DNA of 49,683 nt. It comes from Symploca sp. SIO2C1. GTDB taxonomy: Bacteria > Cyanobacteriota > Cyanobacteriia > Cyanobacteriales > Coleofasciculaceae. Positions 37,232 to 45,407 of the stretch are shown in pieces. The stretch lies in the NCBI GenBank assembly GCA_010692635.1, contig JAAHGL010000012.1, positions 1 to 49,683 of the forward strand, given 5' to 3'. Each line of letters opens with the position of its first letter. The stretch's first letter is position 1. The position numbers and the translations under genes were made by a program. Under the pieces are notes generated by a model that did no database searches, was not told where the DNA came from, and saw only the letters and a program-made list of their open reading frames with translations.

Positions 37232-37444
37232 CAGTTTTTAGTTTTGACTTGGTAGGTTTAGATTTATGCACTTTTGTTATATTAGATTAATTTCTGTTTC
37301 AAAGCGTACCAAGGACTAATGACGAATGACCAATAACCAATAACCAATTTTGTCAGATGCCCACTAGGGGCATTGCAAATTTTAGGGAAAACTTGTCTTA
37401 TGGGTTTTAGTCTGTAAACTCTTGTAAAGGCAAGTGGAAAAATA

Positions 37445-38290
37445 ATGAGCAGACAGCTGCTAATCTTAGCCAATCTAACCTTTGTGGCAACTGGCATGCT
37501 ATTTGGCTGCTCCCAAGGGGAAAATCAGAACGAAACCTCGGCAGAACAAGAGCAGGGGACGCTGGAAATTCGCGCGAATGGTGAGGACTTTGTCCGAGAG
37601 GGCTTTGTCTCCAAAGATGATTGGAAAATTTCTTTTGACCATGTTTACGTTACTCTGGCAGATATCACCGCTTATCAAAGTGACCCTCCCTTTAATGCTG
37701 AGGCTAACAGCGAGATCAAGGCAAAAGAGAAAGTCAGCCTTGAGCAAGCAAAAACTGTAGACTTAGCAGAGGGCGATGAAAGTGCCGAGCCAATCCTCAT
37801 CCAAGAGTTTGCAGAGGTTCCTGTTGGTAAGTACAATGCCCTTTCCTGGAAGATAGTTAAGGGGGAAAGCGAACCTGCTGAGGCTCAAACGATAGTCATG
37901 GACGGTACAGCTCAAAAGGATGGGCAGACTATTGACTTTACGGTCAAAATTGATAACGAATACGAATATATTTGTGGGGAGTTTGTCGGCGGTGAACGCA
38001 AAGGCATTCTTAAAACAGGAAGCACAGCTGATTTGGAGTTAACTTTCCACTTAGACCATATTTTTGGTGATGCTGATGCTTCAGCAGATGATGACATTAA
38101 TACTAATGCTCTGGGTTTTGAACCCCTAGTTGCGTTAGCAAAGGATGGCAAACTAGAGGTTGAAATGTCTCAATTAGAGTCAGAGCTCCCAGCAAAAGAC
38201 TACGAAACCCTAGAAAAAGCACTGGTTGGACTCGGTCATGTTGGTGAAGGTCATTGTCAAGAATCTATCAAAACTGACACCAAGAAGTAA
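37445..38290 (+). CDS. Acidic lipoprotein beside Ni/Co uptake genes
   Basis: A 281-residue lipoprotein, with lipobox LFGC (Cys22) after a hydrophobic signal. The mature part is strongly acidic (SADDDINTNALG, AEGDESAEP) and ends with several His/Cys (GHVGEGHC). Two halves resemble Ig-like beta domains by hydrophobic pattern (for example SFDHVYVTLADITAYQSD), similar to DUF4382-like proteins, but this is uncertain. It lies directly before the NikL-like and CbiM genes, so a periplasmic metal-binding role is a reasonable inference. A hairpin (ATGCCC/GGGCAT, 37357-37373) lies in the 5' region; no B12 riboswitch was recognised. Confidence 0.75.
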   Translation: MSRQLLILANLTFVATGMLFGCSQGENQNETSAEQEQGTLEIRANGEDFVREGFVSKDDWKISFDHVYVTLADITAYQSDPPFNAEANSEIKAKEKVSLEQAKTVDLAEGDESAEPILIQEFAEVPVGKYNALSWKIVKGESEPAEAQTIVMDGTAQKDGQTIDFTVKIDNEYEYICGEFVGGERKGILKTGSTADLELTFHLDHIFGDADASADDDINTNALGFEPLVALAKDGKLEVEMSQLESELPAKDYETLEKALVGLGHVGEGHCQESIKTDTKK

Positions 38291-38312
38291 GAACTGACAC
38301 CAAGAAGTAAGA
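38273..38312 (+). repeat. 20-bp direct duplication over the lipoprotein stop codon
   Basis: ACTGACACCAAGAAGTAAGA occurs twice in tandem, covering the codons TDTKK and the stop and then the 3' flank. The second copy is outside the coding region. It looks recent, as the copies are identical. Confidence 0.9.
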
Positions 38313-38359
38313 GAAACTTTACCCTCCTTTACCAATCAATCTCGATAACCTCAACAACA

Positions 38360-38857
38360 ATGAAGTGGAAACTTTTAATCCCAATTACTATTGTTTCAGT
38401 TTTCGGTTGCTCTCTTAGAGCTAATGCTCATGGTGTCAAAATTGAATACCAAGCAACTGAAGCGATCGAGATTCAAGCTCAATATGACACTGGCAAGCCT
38501 ATCTCTAATGCCCAAGTTACAGTTTACGCTCCTGAGCAACCATCTATCCCTTGGCTGACGGGTACTACTGACACAAACGGTAATTTTGCTTTTGCACCTA
38601 CTCCCTCAAAACCAGGGAATTGGACAGTAAAGGTGCGCCGAGCCGGTCATGGTGACATTATTAATATTGCTGTTGCTGAAGCTGAAGATAACGTTGTGAC
38701 AGATCTTACTCGAGAAGTAAGAGACGACAAGCCCAAAAGTCAAGGATTGATGATTCAATCAACCACTCAGTCTTTGACTCCTCTCCAAACAATCCTCATG
38801 GGAGTTTCCGGTGTTTGGGGATTTATCGGTACTGCACTGTTTTTCCGGCGAGGTTGA
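38360..38857 (+). CDS. NikL-like accessory protein of Ni/Co uptake
   Basis: A 165-residue protein with a signal peptide ending ...RANA, so the mature form begins HGVKIEYQ with an N-terminal His, the known NikL/CbiL feature. An Ig-like domain of the carboxypeptidase-regulatory type (GKPISNAQVTVYAP; TDTNGNFAFAPTPSKPGNWTVKVRR) precedes one C-terminal transmembrane segment (about 142-161). NikL works with NikM/CbiM-type transporters for nickel or cobalt. The cbiM gene follows 85 bp downstream, after a CCATTAG array. Confidence 0.85.
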   Translation: MKWKLLIPITIVSVFGCSLRANAHGVKIEYQATEAIEIQAQYDTGKPISNAQVTVYAPEQPSIPWLTGTTDTNGNFAFAPTPSKPGNWTVKVRRAGHGDIINIAVAEAEDNVVTDLTREVRDDKPKSQGLMIQSTTQSLTPLQTILMGVSGVWGFIGTALFFRRG

Positions 38858-38942
38858 GAGAAAACAAAGAGGCAGAAAACAGAAAGCTCTCCCAATTCCC
38901 AATTAGCAATTAGCCATTAGCCATTAGCCATTAACAATTCCA

Positions 38943-39587
38943 ATGCACATTTCTGATGGTATCCTCCCAGCATCTACCTGTATCCTTGGTTATGCTACTA
39001 CTGGGGGTCTAACTTGGTACTCTCTGCGTCAAATTAATCGAGCTCAAAATCCCCAAGAGAACATTCCCAAAGCATCCTTACTAACCGCTGCTTTTTTTGT
39101 TGCTTCCTGGATTCATATCCCAATACCGCCGAGTAGTGTCCATTTAATCCTCAATGGACTATTAGGGACAGTTTTGGGTTACCATGCCTTCCCAGCTATT
39201 CTCATTGGCTTATTCTTTCAGGCAGTGTTTTTCCAGCATGGTGGTTTATCTACTTTGGGGGTGAATGCAGTAATGATAGGACTACCAGCCATTTTTGCTT
39301 CTTACCTGTTCCAGTTGCACTACCTTATTGGTAAGGGCAATCGCTTTGTGATTGCTATGTTTGCTTTTCTTGCTGGTGCTGGTGGTTTGGGGATCGCAAC
39401 TCTGATATATATTGCCTTGAGCATAACCAGTATTTTTACAGGTATTGGTGCTGAAGCTCAGCAGACGGCAATTTACGGAGTTTTTCTTGCCTATATTCCA
39501 CTAATGGTAATTGAAGGTTGGTTTACTGCAGCGGTGGTACTCTTTTTACGGCGAGTCAAGCCGGAATTGCTCGAAAGTAAGAATTGA
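38943..39587 (+). CDS. cbiM: CbiM/NikM-type nickel/cobalt ECF transporter substrate-binding component
   Basis: A 214-residue membrane protein starting MHISDGILP, where His2 provides metal coordination as in all CbiM/NikM proteins. About six to seven hydrophobic helices follow, with WIHIPIPPSSVHLILNG and FFQAVFFQHGGLSTLGVNAV as family landmarks. It is the S component of an energy-coupling factor importer. The T (CbiQ) and ATPase (CbiO) genes do not follow within the window, so they must be elsewhere or shared. Ni versus Co cannot be decided. The NikL-like neighbour mildly favours nickel. Confidence 0.94.
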   Translation: MHISDGILPASTCILGYATTGGLTWYSLRQINRAQNPQENIPKASLLTAAFFVASWIHIPIPPSSVHLILNGLLGTVLGYHAFPAILIGLFFQAVFFQHGGLSTLGVNAVMIGLPAIFASYLFQLHYLIGKGNRFVIAMFAFLAGAGGLGIATLIYIALSITSIFTGIGAEAQQTAIYGVFLAYIPLMVIEGWFTAAVVLFLRRVKPELLESKN

Positions 39588-39752
39588 AAATTGCTAATTG
39601 CTAATTGCTAATTGCTAATTGCTAAATACTTCCCTTACTACAAAAGTATTACCTCAAAGATTATTTCAGCATCAACTAACTGCTGCTACGCTTTAATGAC
39701 AAATACTGTAATAGAAATAGTAATACCAAATCCAGTGCGATCGCAGATCTTG

Positions 39753-39780
39753 TAGTGGCGCGACACAGCTAAAATAGTGA
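39753..39780. repeat. Solo end of the TAGTGCCG MITE family
   Basis: TAGTGGCGCGACACAGCTAA and the next eight bases match the inverted end of the element at 3444-3579 with about two mismatches. No second end is visible. It lies 35 bp beyond the stop of the truncated oxygenase gene. Confidence 0.7.
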
Positions 39781-39815
39781 ATTAGAAGACCACTCCAGTT
39801 ATTACTAAAAAAAAC

Positions 39816-40140
39816 TTATTTGCTGCGAAGCCTCACTGTGTACATCACATCTGAGCGCAGCACATATTTCCTGCCTTGAATGACAGGAGCACCCTCGTGC
39901 CGCAATTCATGCCGGAAGCATAGAGCTGTGCCTGTCGTTGGAACTATGGATACATCCGGCATCACATCTAGAGCGAATAATTCAAGATAGTTGTGGTGAA
40001 GATAGAAGCGAGTTTCTCCTCCTTCAAATCCATCGTTGAGGTAGATCATCAACGTTAATTGGCTAAACTCACCATTTTTCAGCATATAGGAACCATCCCT
40101 ATGTGGTGCAAACCTCTGACCAGGATCGTAGCGGTTGTAC
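39816..40140 (-). pseudogene. 2OG-Fe(II) oxygenase fragment (prolyl-hydroxylase type), N-terminus lost
   Basis: The minus strand carries YNRYDPGQRFAPHRDGSYML, then IYLNDGFEGGETRFY, SIVPTTGTALCFRHELRHEG and KYVLRSDVMYT: the C-terminal half of a 2-oxoglutarate/iron oxygenase, with the iron ligands H-x-D (HRD) and distal His (in RHEG) and the 2OG-binding Arg region present. Immediately upstream (40141) the frame meets TAG in an AATGACCAATGACTAATG-type repeat. The first half, about 90-100 residues in relatives, is missing. The 89-residue frame from ATG 40085 lacks the H-x-D, so it is no functional enzyme. Confidence 0.85.
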
Positions 40141-40359
40141 TAATAACCGATGACCAATGACTAATGACCAATCATAACTGAGAATGTCGGACTAATTTCT
40201 GAGAACAACTCTAAGCTCCGAAGTTTATCTATGATGGATATCAAGAGAGTTCCAGATAAAGATGACTAAATCAGGGATAACACATTTACCAGGTTAGGCT
40301 CTCTATCCTCAGGCTGTGTACAACACACAGCTTTAAAATCCTTCTGTTCCCGTAACTAA

Positions 40360-42597
40360 ATGATTTACTGTATCAATCCCAAATGTGAGCAACCGGAAAA
40401 CTCTTCAAACTTAAATTATTGTCAAGCCTGTGGCTCTGAATTGCTCTTGAAAGGACGCTATCGAGTACTACATCATCTCAAAACTGGTGGTTTTGGTCAC
40501 ACTTATGAGGTGGATGATAACGGCATAAAGAAAGTGCTGAAAGTGTTGCGTCAGGAGCAGTTTACTAACCCAGAACAAAGAGAGAAAGTGGTAGCTCTAT
40601 TTCAGCAGGAGAGCGAAGTTTTGAGTCAGCTCAGCCATCCTGGAATTCCCAAAGTTGAGCCAGATAGCTACTTTAGTTACTTACCTCAAAATAGCCAAGA
40701 GCGACCACTGCACTGCTTGGTAATGGAAAAAATAGATGGCTTAAATTTGCATGAATGGTTCAACCAAAGAGGCTATCAACCCATTACCCAACAGGACGCA
40801 ATTGACTGGTTAACACAACTATTAGATATCTTGCATTTGCTCCATCCTCAGTATTTTCACCGAGATATTAAACCCTCGAATATTATGCTCAAACCGGATG
40901 GGGGATTAGTCTTGATTGACTTTGGTTCAGTCCGGGAAGTGACGGTAACCTACTTTGGTAAATTACCAGCCAAGGATATAACGATGATTTGTTCTAAAGG
41001 CTATGCTCCTCTAGAACAAATTGAAGGTCAAGCAGTGGCTCAATCTGATTTTTTTGCTTTAGGTAGAACTTTTGTTTATTTACTTACAGGCACAGAGCTT
41101 ACAGAGTTTAACCAAGAATCACAAGGTAAATTAATTTGGCAAGAACATGCACCACAGATTTCCGTAGAACTCAAATCTTTGGTTGATTGGCTAATGGAAC
41201 CAAGGATTGAACATAGACCTAGGAATACTCAAGAAATTTTACAACACCTAAAGCTAATTAAATCAGGCAATACTAATCAGGTAACCACAATAACTGTCAA
41301 GCATCCGCACCAAGCCACTACTCACTATCCTGAGACTTCCCTACCACCAGATAACAATCATAGTAAGATACTTAACTCACCATTGTCCAAGATTGCAGGC
41401 TCTCAGATGAACTACTGCATCAACCCCAGATGCCAACAACGCCAAAATTCTACAGATGTAGAGTTTTGTCAATCCTGTAATGCTCCTTTACTGATTAAGA
41501 ACCGATATCGCTTAGTTTCCTATCTCCGAGAGTCGAAAGCTCTAGACAATGCCGAATTATTTGAAGTAGAAGATTTTGGTAGTGAGGCGGTGATTGGGGA
41601 TAGGTACAAAGTTATGAAAGTCTTAAAAAATAACAGTTCTTTGGTGGTGAACTTATTTAAACAAGAAGCAGAAATTTTAAAAAATCTCGACCATCCCGGC
41701 ATCCCTAAAGTCAAACTTGGTGATGGTTACTTTACTGTTGATATTGCTTGCCAATCTAGACAACAAAAAATATTACGTAAAAACAAACCATTACATTGCT
41801 TAGTAATGGAAAAAATTGAAGGAGAAAATTTATCTGAATGGCTCAAACAACAGGAAAATAGTAAAATTGATTATCATCTAGCTTATCAATGGCTGATAAA
41901 TCTACTAGAGGTAGTTGATTATTTACACAAAAAACAATATTTTCACCGAGATATTAAACCATCTAATATTATGCGGTGTTCTAATGGTGAGCTGATATTA
42001 ATTGATTTTGGCACAGCTAGGGAGATTACCCGCACAGTAGTAGAAATTTTGTTAGGTACAGATGTTATTGGCGCCAGGATTCGCTCTGAAGGCTACACCC
42101 CTCGAGAACAAAAAGATGGCATGGCAGTTCCCCAATCAGATTTTTATGCTCTAGGACGCACCTTGGTTCATTTGTTGACTGGTATACCTCCCATTCATCT
42201 AGAAGAAGATACTCAGACAGGGAAGTTGAAGTGGCAAGAACATGCTAAACCAATCCCAGAAGCACTAGCAAATTGGCTGGATTATCTCATGGAGCCAGAT
42301 TTCCGTGATCGACCGCCCAATGCAGCTTTTATATTGGAGAAGCTGAAGGATAGAAATGTGGACAATTTATCCTTTCCTCCACTAATAGCTCTCTCAACTA
42401 GTACAATTGAAAAATCTGTTCCCTTATGGTTAAAAATTATTAACTTTGGACTTTTCTCAATACTGCTAATTACTGGACTGCTCTGGTTCCAAGCTAGACA
42501 AGAGTTTCGAGAAAGACAACCAAAACAGTTATCTAAGGTAACCTCTGCAGTAAATTATCCAGCTGAAGTTAGAATTAAAATAATAGGCACTCTTTAA
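40360..42597 (+). CDS. Tandem zinc-ribbon/Ser-Thr protein kinase with two kinase modules
   Basis: A 745-residue protein with two copies of one module. Module 1: zinc ribbon (Cys4, Cys9, Cys21, Cys24), kinase domain about 33-300 with Gly loop TGGFGHTY, Lys61, HRDIKPSN (167-174) and DFG (187-189). Module 2: zinc ribbon (Cys353, Cys358, Cys370, Cys373), kinase about 382-662 with Lys420, HRDIKPSN (529-536) and DFG (549-551), but its Gly-rich loop is degenerate (ESKALDNAEL). A single transmembrane segment (about 688-710) and a short tail end the protein. Cyanobacterial four-Cys kinases usually have one such module followed by a membrane segment and sensor part. Two in one chain looks like a tandem duplication with divergence. 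Confidence 0.9.
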   Translation: MIYCINPKCEQPENSSNLNYCQACGSELLLKGRYRVLHHLKTGGFGHTYEVDDNGIKKVLKVLRQEQFTNPEQREKVVALFQQESEVLSQLSHPGIPKVEPDSYFSYLPQNSQERPLHCLVMEKIDGLNLHEWFNQRGYQPITQQDAIDWLTQLLDILHLLHPQYFHRDIKPSNIMLKPDGGLVLIDFGSVREVTVTYFGKLPAKDITMICSKGYAPLEQIEGQAVAQSDFFALGRTFVYLLTGTELTEFNQESQGKLIWQEHAPQISVELKSLVDWLMEPRIEHRPRNTQEILQHLKLIKSGNTNQVTTITVKHPHQATTHYPETSLPPDNNHSKILNSPLSKIAGSQMNYCINPRCQQRQNSTDVEFCQSCNAPLLIKNRYRLVSYLRESKALDNAELFEVEDFGSEAVIGDRYKVMKVLKNNSSLVVNLFKQEAEILKNLDHPGIPKVKLGDGYFTVDIACQSRQQKILRKNKPLHCLVMEKIEGENLSEWLKQQENSKIDYHLAYQWLINLLEVVDYLHKKQYFHRDIKPSNIMRCSNGELILIDFGTAREITRTVVEILLGTDVIGARIRSEGYTPREQKDGMAVPQSDFYALGRTLVHLLTGIPPIHLEEDTQTGKLKWQEHAKPIPEALANWLDYLMEPDFRDRPPNAAFILEKLKDRNVDNLSFPPLIALSTSTIEKSVPLWLKIINFGLFSILLITGLLWFQARQEFRERQPKQLSKVTSAVNYPAEVRIKIIGTL

Positions 42598-42684
42598 ACT
42601 TTTTCATGTCTTTATTTCATTTTTCGAGTCGAAAAAGTAGAGAAACGCCATGGGGTGTCTCCACAATGTTTGATATAAGTTATA

Positions 42685-42828
42685 CTGAGATCTTGCACGC
42701 AATAGAGAAAATTCACCTGTGAAGGTAGGGAGCAGGGAGCAGTGATAAGATTGGACGGTTTCAGTACTGAAATTGATTGTTCTTTTTTCGGTTATTAAGT
42801 ATTTATGATGCATAGTGCAAGATGTGAG
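42685..42828. mobile_element. MITE-like element with TGAGATCTTGCAC ends
   Basis: Ends CTGAGATCTTGCAC and GTGCAAGATGTGAG are inverted with one mismatch. The interior (GGGAGCAGGGAGCAGTG) is non-coding. I know such ATCTTGCAC ends as frequent in cyanobacterial intergenic elements. Confidence 0.65.
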
Positions 42829-42831
42829 TTA

Positions 42832-42930
42832 TACAGCATTTATCAGTCTAGTGAGGTACAGCTCCTATTCCCTATTCCCTATTCCCAAAAATCAGGCTCT
42901 TTGTACCTCATCTAAATGAAAAACTCTGTA
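42832..42930. mobile_element. MITE-like element, TATAGC..GAGGTACA family, copy 2 (inverted)
   Basis: Opposite orientation to 2808-2913. It shares TGAGGTACA, GTACCTCATCTAAATGA and the end TACAG. The centre holds CTATTCC units rather than GGGAATT, showing that the core array varies. Confidence 0.75.
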
Positions 42931-42939
42931 TCTTTGGTA

Positions 42940-43677
42940 TTAACCCCTTTTTAACCAAAAATGTCCAACCCGAACAGAACCAATGTGAAGCAATATTTGA
43001 CGTAGAATATTAATCTTCCATTTAGGAAATTCTTCGTAGTTAACAATATGTAGATTGGTTTTACTAATTTCTTGTTTCCAGGTTGAATCTGACAAAAAAC
43101 AGACTCCACATCCGGCTGTATTGGCCCCAAATATTTTAGTAACTGGAGCTAGTTTTTTATTAGATGTCAGATTAAAAATCAGATGACTAGGTAAATTTTT
43201 GAATAAAGCACCAACATACATATTTTCAAAAATTGAGATATATCCCTTTGCCGATAAGATACTTTGAGCCTGCATCAAAATTTCATTTTGAGTCTTCCTT
43301 GTCTGCCAATAAGTTTCTGCAACAAAATGATGAAGAACCCAGTTAAAAAAGATAACATCAAAATTTTGGTTGTTGAAAATGTCATTTAAATTTTCTGCGG
43401 AAGAGAGAATTAACTTCTTCCTTGGATGAGACTTATTCATTTCGAGCAAAACTTCAGCGTTATCTAGTAAAGTGCCAACAGCCTCAGGATAATGAGCCAA
43501 AATTTTGTCTGTAAATATACCGTTGCCGCCACCAATATCAAGAAATGAAAAGTTTCCTTCCGGGAAGCTTTGATCAATCATTTTCTTAACTATTGGCCAT
43601 CTTTCCTCATTAACATACTCTTTATTAAATGTTTCTAACTGATTATTCTCTAGTTTTTTAATTTTTTCTACCACCAC
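42940..43677 (-). CDS. Class I SAM-dependent methyltransferase
   Basis: A 245-residue methyltransferase. Motif I is textbook: FSFLDIGGGNGIFTDKILAH; the acidic residue ending strand 2 is in LLDNAE; FDVIFFNWVLHHF is the motif II region; a KGYISIFENMY strand follows. The C-terminal half (RVGHFWLKRG) is family-specific and unknown. The substrate cannot be inferred. Codon use is AT-rich compared with neighbours such as argJ, which fits an accessory gene. A small ORF (43753-43947) lies upstream on the same strand. Confidence 0.87.
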   Translation of the reverse strand: MVVEKIKKLENNQLETFNKEYVNEERWPIVKKMIDQSFPEGNFSFLDIGGGNGIFTDKILAHYPEAVGTLLDNAEVLLEMNKSHPRKKLILSSAENLNDIFNNQNFDVIFFNWVLHHFVAETYWQTRKTQNEILMQAQSILSAKGYISIFENMYVGALFKNLPSHLIFNLTSNKKLAPVTKIFGANTAGCGVCFLSDSTWKQEISKTNLHIVNYEEFPKWKINILRQILLHIGSVRVGHFWLKRG

Positions 43678-43752
43678 TACTCTATCTCCTACAAAAACAA
43701 AACACGATCAATCAACAGGCATTAACTATACGAGCATTGCCTATTCCATCTT

Positions 43753-43947
43753 TCAGAATTTATCTATTAGATCGGGATAATATAGGATCTCTGTTACGAC
43801 TTTGGATTTTTGGTATAAGTCGTAATTCTCGGTTGGGATAGGTTGCAGGGTGAAATCCTTGCCCCACAAGGAACTCAAGTTCCTTGCTAATAGCACCAAG
43901 TCATCTAAAGATGACTCAATTTGCTCAAAAATATAGTACTTATGCAC
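43753..43947 (-). CDS. Hypothetical small ORF upstream of methyltransferase
   Basis: A 64-residue frame: MHKYYIFEQIESSLDDLVLL, then ARNLSSLWGKDF, TENYDLYQKSKVV and YYPDLIDKF. The composition looks protein-like, with amphipathic helices, but I recognise no family and it has no supporting context beyond the same strand and 75 bp spacing to the methyltransferase. It could be a fragment of a larger gene. Confidence 0.35.
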   Translation of the reverse strand: MHKYYIFEQIESSLDDLVLLARNLSSLWGKDFTLQPIPTENYDLYQKSKVVTEILYYPDLIDKF

Positions 43948-44111
43948 CTTTTGGTAATTATGTCATCCTGAGCGATAGCGAAGGATCTTCAAACGGCCTA
44001 GATGCCTCACTATCACCTATCTCTAGCTTAAGTTGACACCAATGGATTGCTGCCCGCCGCTTGGTTGGCAAGTTTTTTGTTATTTGTTTTTTACAAAGAA
44101 TTGGACTTTGG

Positions 44112-44225
44112 ACAAAAAAATAAGGTTTGCGTAATATTTACGCAAACCTTATTGTGAGACAATAGCTTCTCCATCTCAGCAATAATCTTTCGCTGAGAAA
44201 CGGCTCACTCAAAGACTGGAGGAGC
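44112..44225 (-). ncRNA. Candidate structured small RNA with hairpin terminator
   Basis: Read on the minus strand: GTGAG...CTCAC outer pairing encloses TCTCAGC/GCTGAGA, and it is followed by a 16-bp perfect stem (AATAAGGTTTGCGTAA and its complement around ATA, 44119-44153) and a T-run before GTCC. That is the shape of a rho-independent terminator at the end of a structured transcript. No gene lies upstream on this strand within 800 bp, so it is not obviously a gene terminator. A promoter could not be pinned down. Confidence 0.35.
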
Positions 44226-44328
44226 GGAGCTAATCGAGGGGTAATTCACTCATTACTCATCACTCATTACTCATTACTCATTACTCATTACTTCAAAACC
44301 CGAATCAATCGACTTATTCAGCAAGCCC
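44226..44328. mobile_element. GGGCTTGCTGAATAAGT-family MITE, left part lost
   Basis: Right end GACTTATTCAGCAAGCCC followed by TA, with CGAATCAATC and an ATTACTC array (44240-44293) inside as in the mazF copy. Similarity ends at about GGAGCTAATCGAGGGG, and no matching left end is present. Confidence 0.75.
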
Positions 44329-44403
44329 TACTTAATGGCACTTGTGTTGGAGTGAGTAGGAGTAATAGAGTGATAGTAGGGCTTTTCTCATATTATTAGG
44401 TCT

Positions 44404-45105
44404 TTGCTTCATTCTCTACCCTGGTTAGAACCAATCTCACCCCTGTGGCTCAAAATTGTTATCGTTGCCCTGGGTTTGGTAACCATTGTCTTCTTAGCGG
44501 AAACTCTACACCGCTACACTGACGACAAATCAGAACTTAGCCGTAAGATAGTTCACATCGGCAGTGGCAACGTCATTTTAATTGCTTGGTGGCTGCAAAT
44601 ACCGGAAACTATAGGCATCGCAGCTTCCCTTGTCACCAGTGCGATCGCACTAGTATCCTATCAGATTCCTATTTTACCCGGTATCAATAGCGTCGGACGC
44701 CGAAGCTTAGGCACCTTCTTCTATGCAGTCAGTATCGGTGTTCTTATTGCCTGGTTTTGGCCCATCCAACAATACCAATATGCAGCAATTGGGATCTTAA
44801 TCATGACCTGGGGAGATGGACTTGCTGGACTCATTGGTCAAAAATGGGGTAAGCATCGATATCAAATCTGGGGCATCAAAAAAAGCTGGGAAGGCTCCCT
44901 AGCAATGTTTTTGGCTAGCTATATTGTCAGCAGTCTGATTCTGTTGAATGTTCAGGGCAATCTTTGGCAAACTTGGTTAGTTCCAATTGCGATCGCTTTA
45001 TTTGCGACTATTGTAGAAACTTTCTCCAAATTAGGAATTGATAATCTTACAGTACCTCTGGGTAGTGCAGCACTAGCTTTCTTCTTAAGTCAATTTTTAG
45101 CATAA
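44404..45105 (+). CDS. Phytol kinase-like protein (VTE5/dolichol kinase family)
   Basis: A 233-residue membrane protein with about seven hydrophobic segments. Landmarks of the polyprenol/phytol kinase family: SELSRKIVHIGSGN, YALVSYQIPILP, MTWGDGLAGLIGQKWGKHRY and KSWEGSLAMFLAS, plus ETFSKLGIDNLTVPL near the end. The probable reaction is CTP-dependent phosphorylation of phytol salvaged from chlorophyll, feeding tocopherol synthesis. No ATG precedes the conserved part: TTG at 44404 is the best start, with AGG just upstream. An ATT start cannot be excluded. The upstream DNA is MITE sequence. Confidence 0.88.
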   Translation: MLHSLPWLEPISPLWLKIVIVALGLVTIVFLAETLHRYTDDKSELSRKIVHIGSGNVILIAWWLQIPETIGIAASLVTSAIALVSYQIPILPGINSVGRRSLGTFFYAVSIGVLIAWFWPIQQYQYAAIGILIMTWGDGLAGLIGQKWGKHRYQIWGIKKSWEGSLAMFLASYIVSSLILLNVQGNLWQTWLVPIAIALFATIVETFSKLGIDNLTVPLGSAALAFFLSQFLA

Positions 45106-45209
45106 ATTACTCAAGTCAACAAAAAGTTGATGAAGAAAAAGTTACTTCCCTCACCAACCTCTAAAAAGTCAACCTCAGAAATTTTGTCAAAATGATTAGG
45201 TGTTAATTT

Positions 45210-45359
45210 TTACCAATCCGCCCTTCTGGGCTTATAGGGATCATCGCTAAATGGCTGTACTCCAGTAGCGGGATAAGCATCATCGTTAGGACCGAAGATT
45301 CTGACTACTGCTTCAGAAATATACTCTGTGATGCTGTTAAGCAGGTTGTAAATACCCAT
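45210..45359 (-). CDS. Small conserved cyanobacterial protein
   Basis: A 49-residue protein starting MGIYNLLNSITEYISEAVVRIFGPNDDAYPATGVQPF. I choose this Met because AGGAGA lies 8 bases upstream; a longer frame adding 16 residues lacks a site. The N-terminal half is an amphipathic helix and the C-terminal half is a proline-rich tail with PFSDDPYKPRRADW. I recall similar small cyanobacterial proteins with the GPNDD..GVQPF pattern, but no function. It lies between the phytol kinase and a 380-bp gap. Confidence 0.75.
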   Translation of the reverse strand: MGIYNLLNSITEYISEAVVRIFGPNDDAYPATGVQPFSDDPYKPRRADW

Positions 45360-45407
45360 AACATATTCTCCTGATCGTTGAGGAATAATCTCAATATTTT
45401 CAGACAA

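Larger units (their letters stand above)
42598..42939. other. Gap filled by two adjacent MITE-like elements
   Basis: Elements at 42685-42828 and 42832-42930 cover most of the gap, which lies between the kinase stop and the methyltransferase stop. No gene is present. The elements abut with 3 bp between. Confidence 0.75.
43948..44403. other. Gap with candidate small RNA and MITE end
   Basis: Contents: a GTCATCCTGAGCGATAGCGA-type dispersed sequence near 43961, a strong perfect hairpin (44119-44153), an adjacent structured stretch to 44210, and the right end of a GGGCTTGCTG-family MITE (about 44226-44328). Confidence 0.7.

Noticed and set aside
37232-37444. Cobalamin or nickel riboswitch upstream of the lipoprotein-NikL-CbiM genes
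   Set aside because: I found a short ATGCCC/GGGCAT hairpin but no B12 box or other conserved aptamer core.
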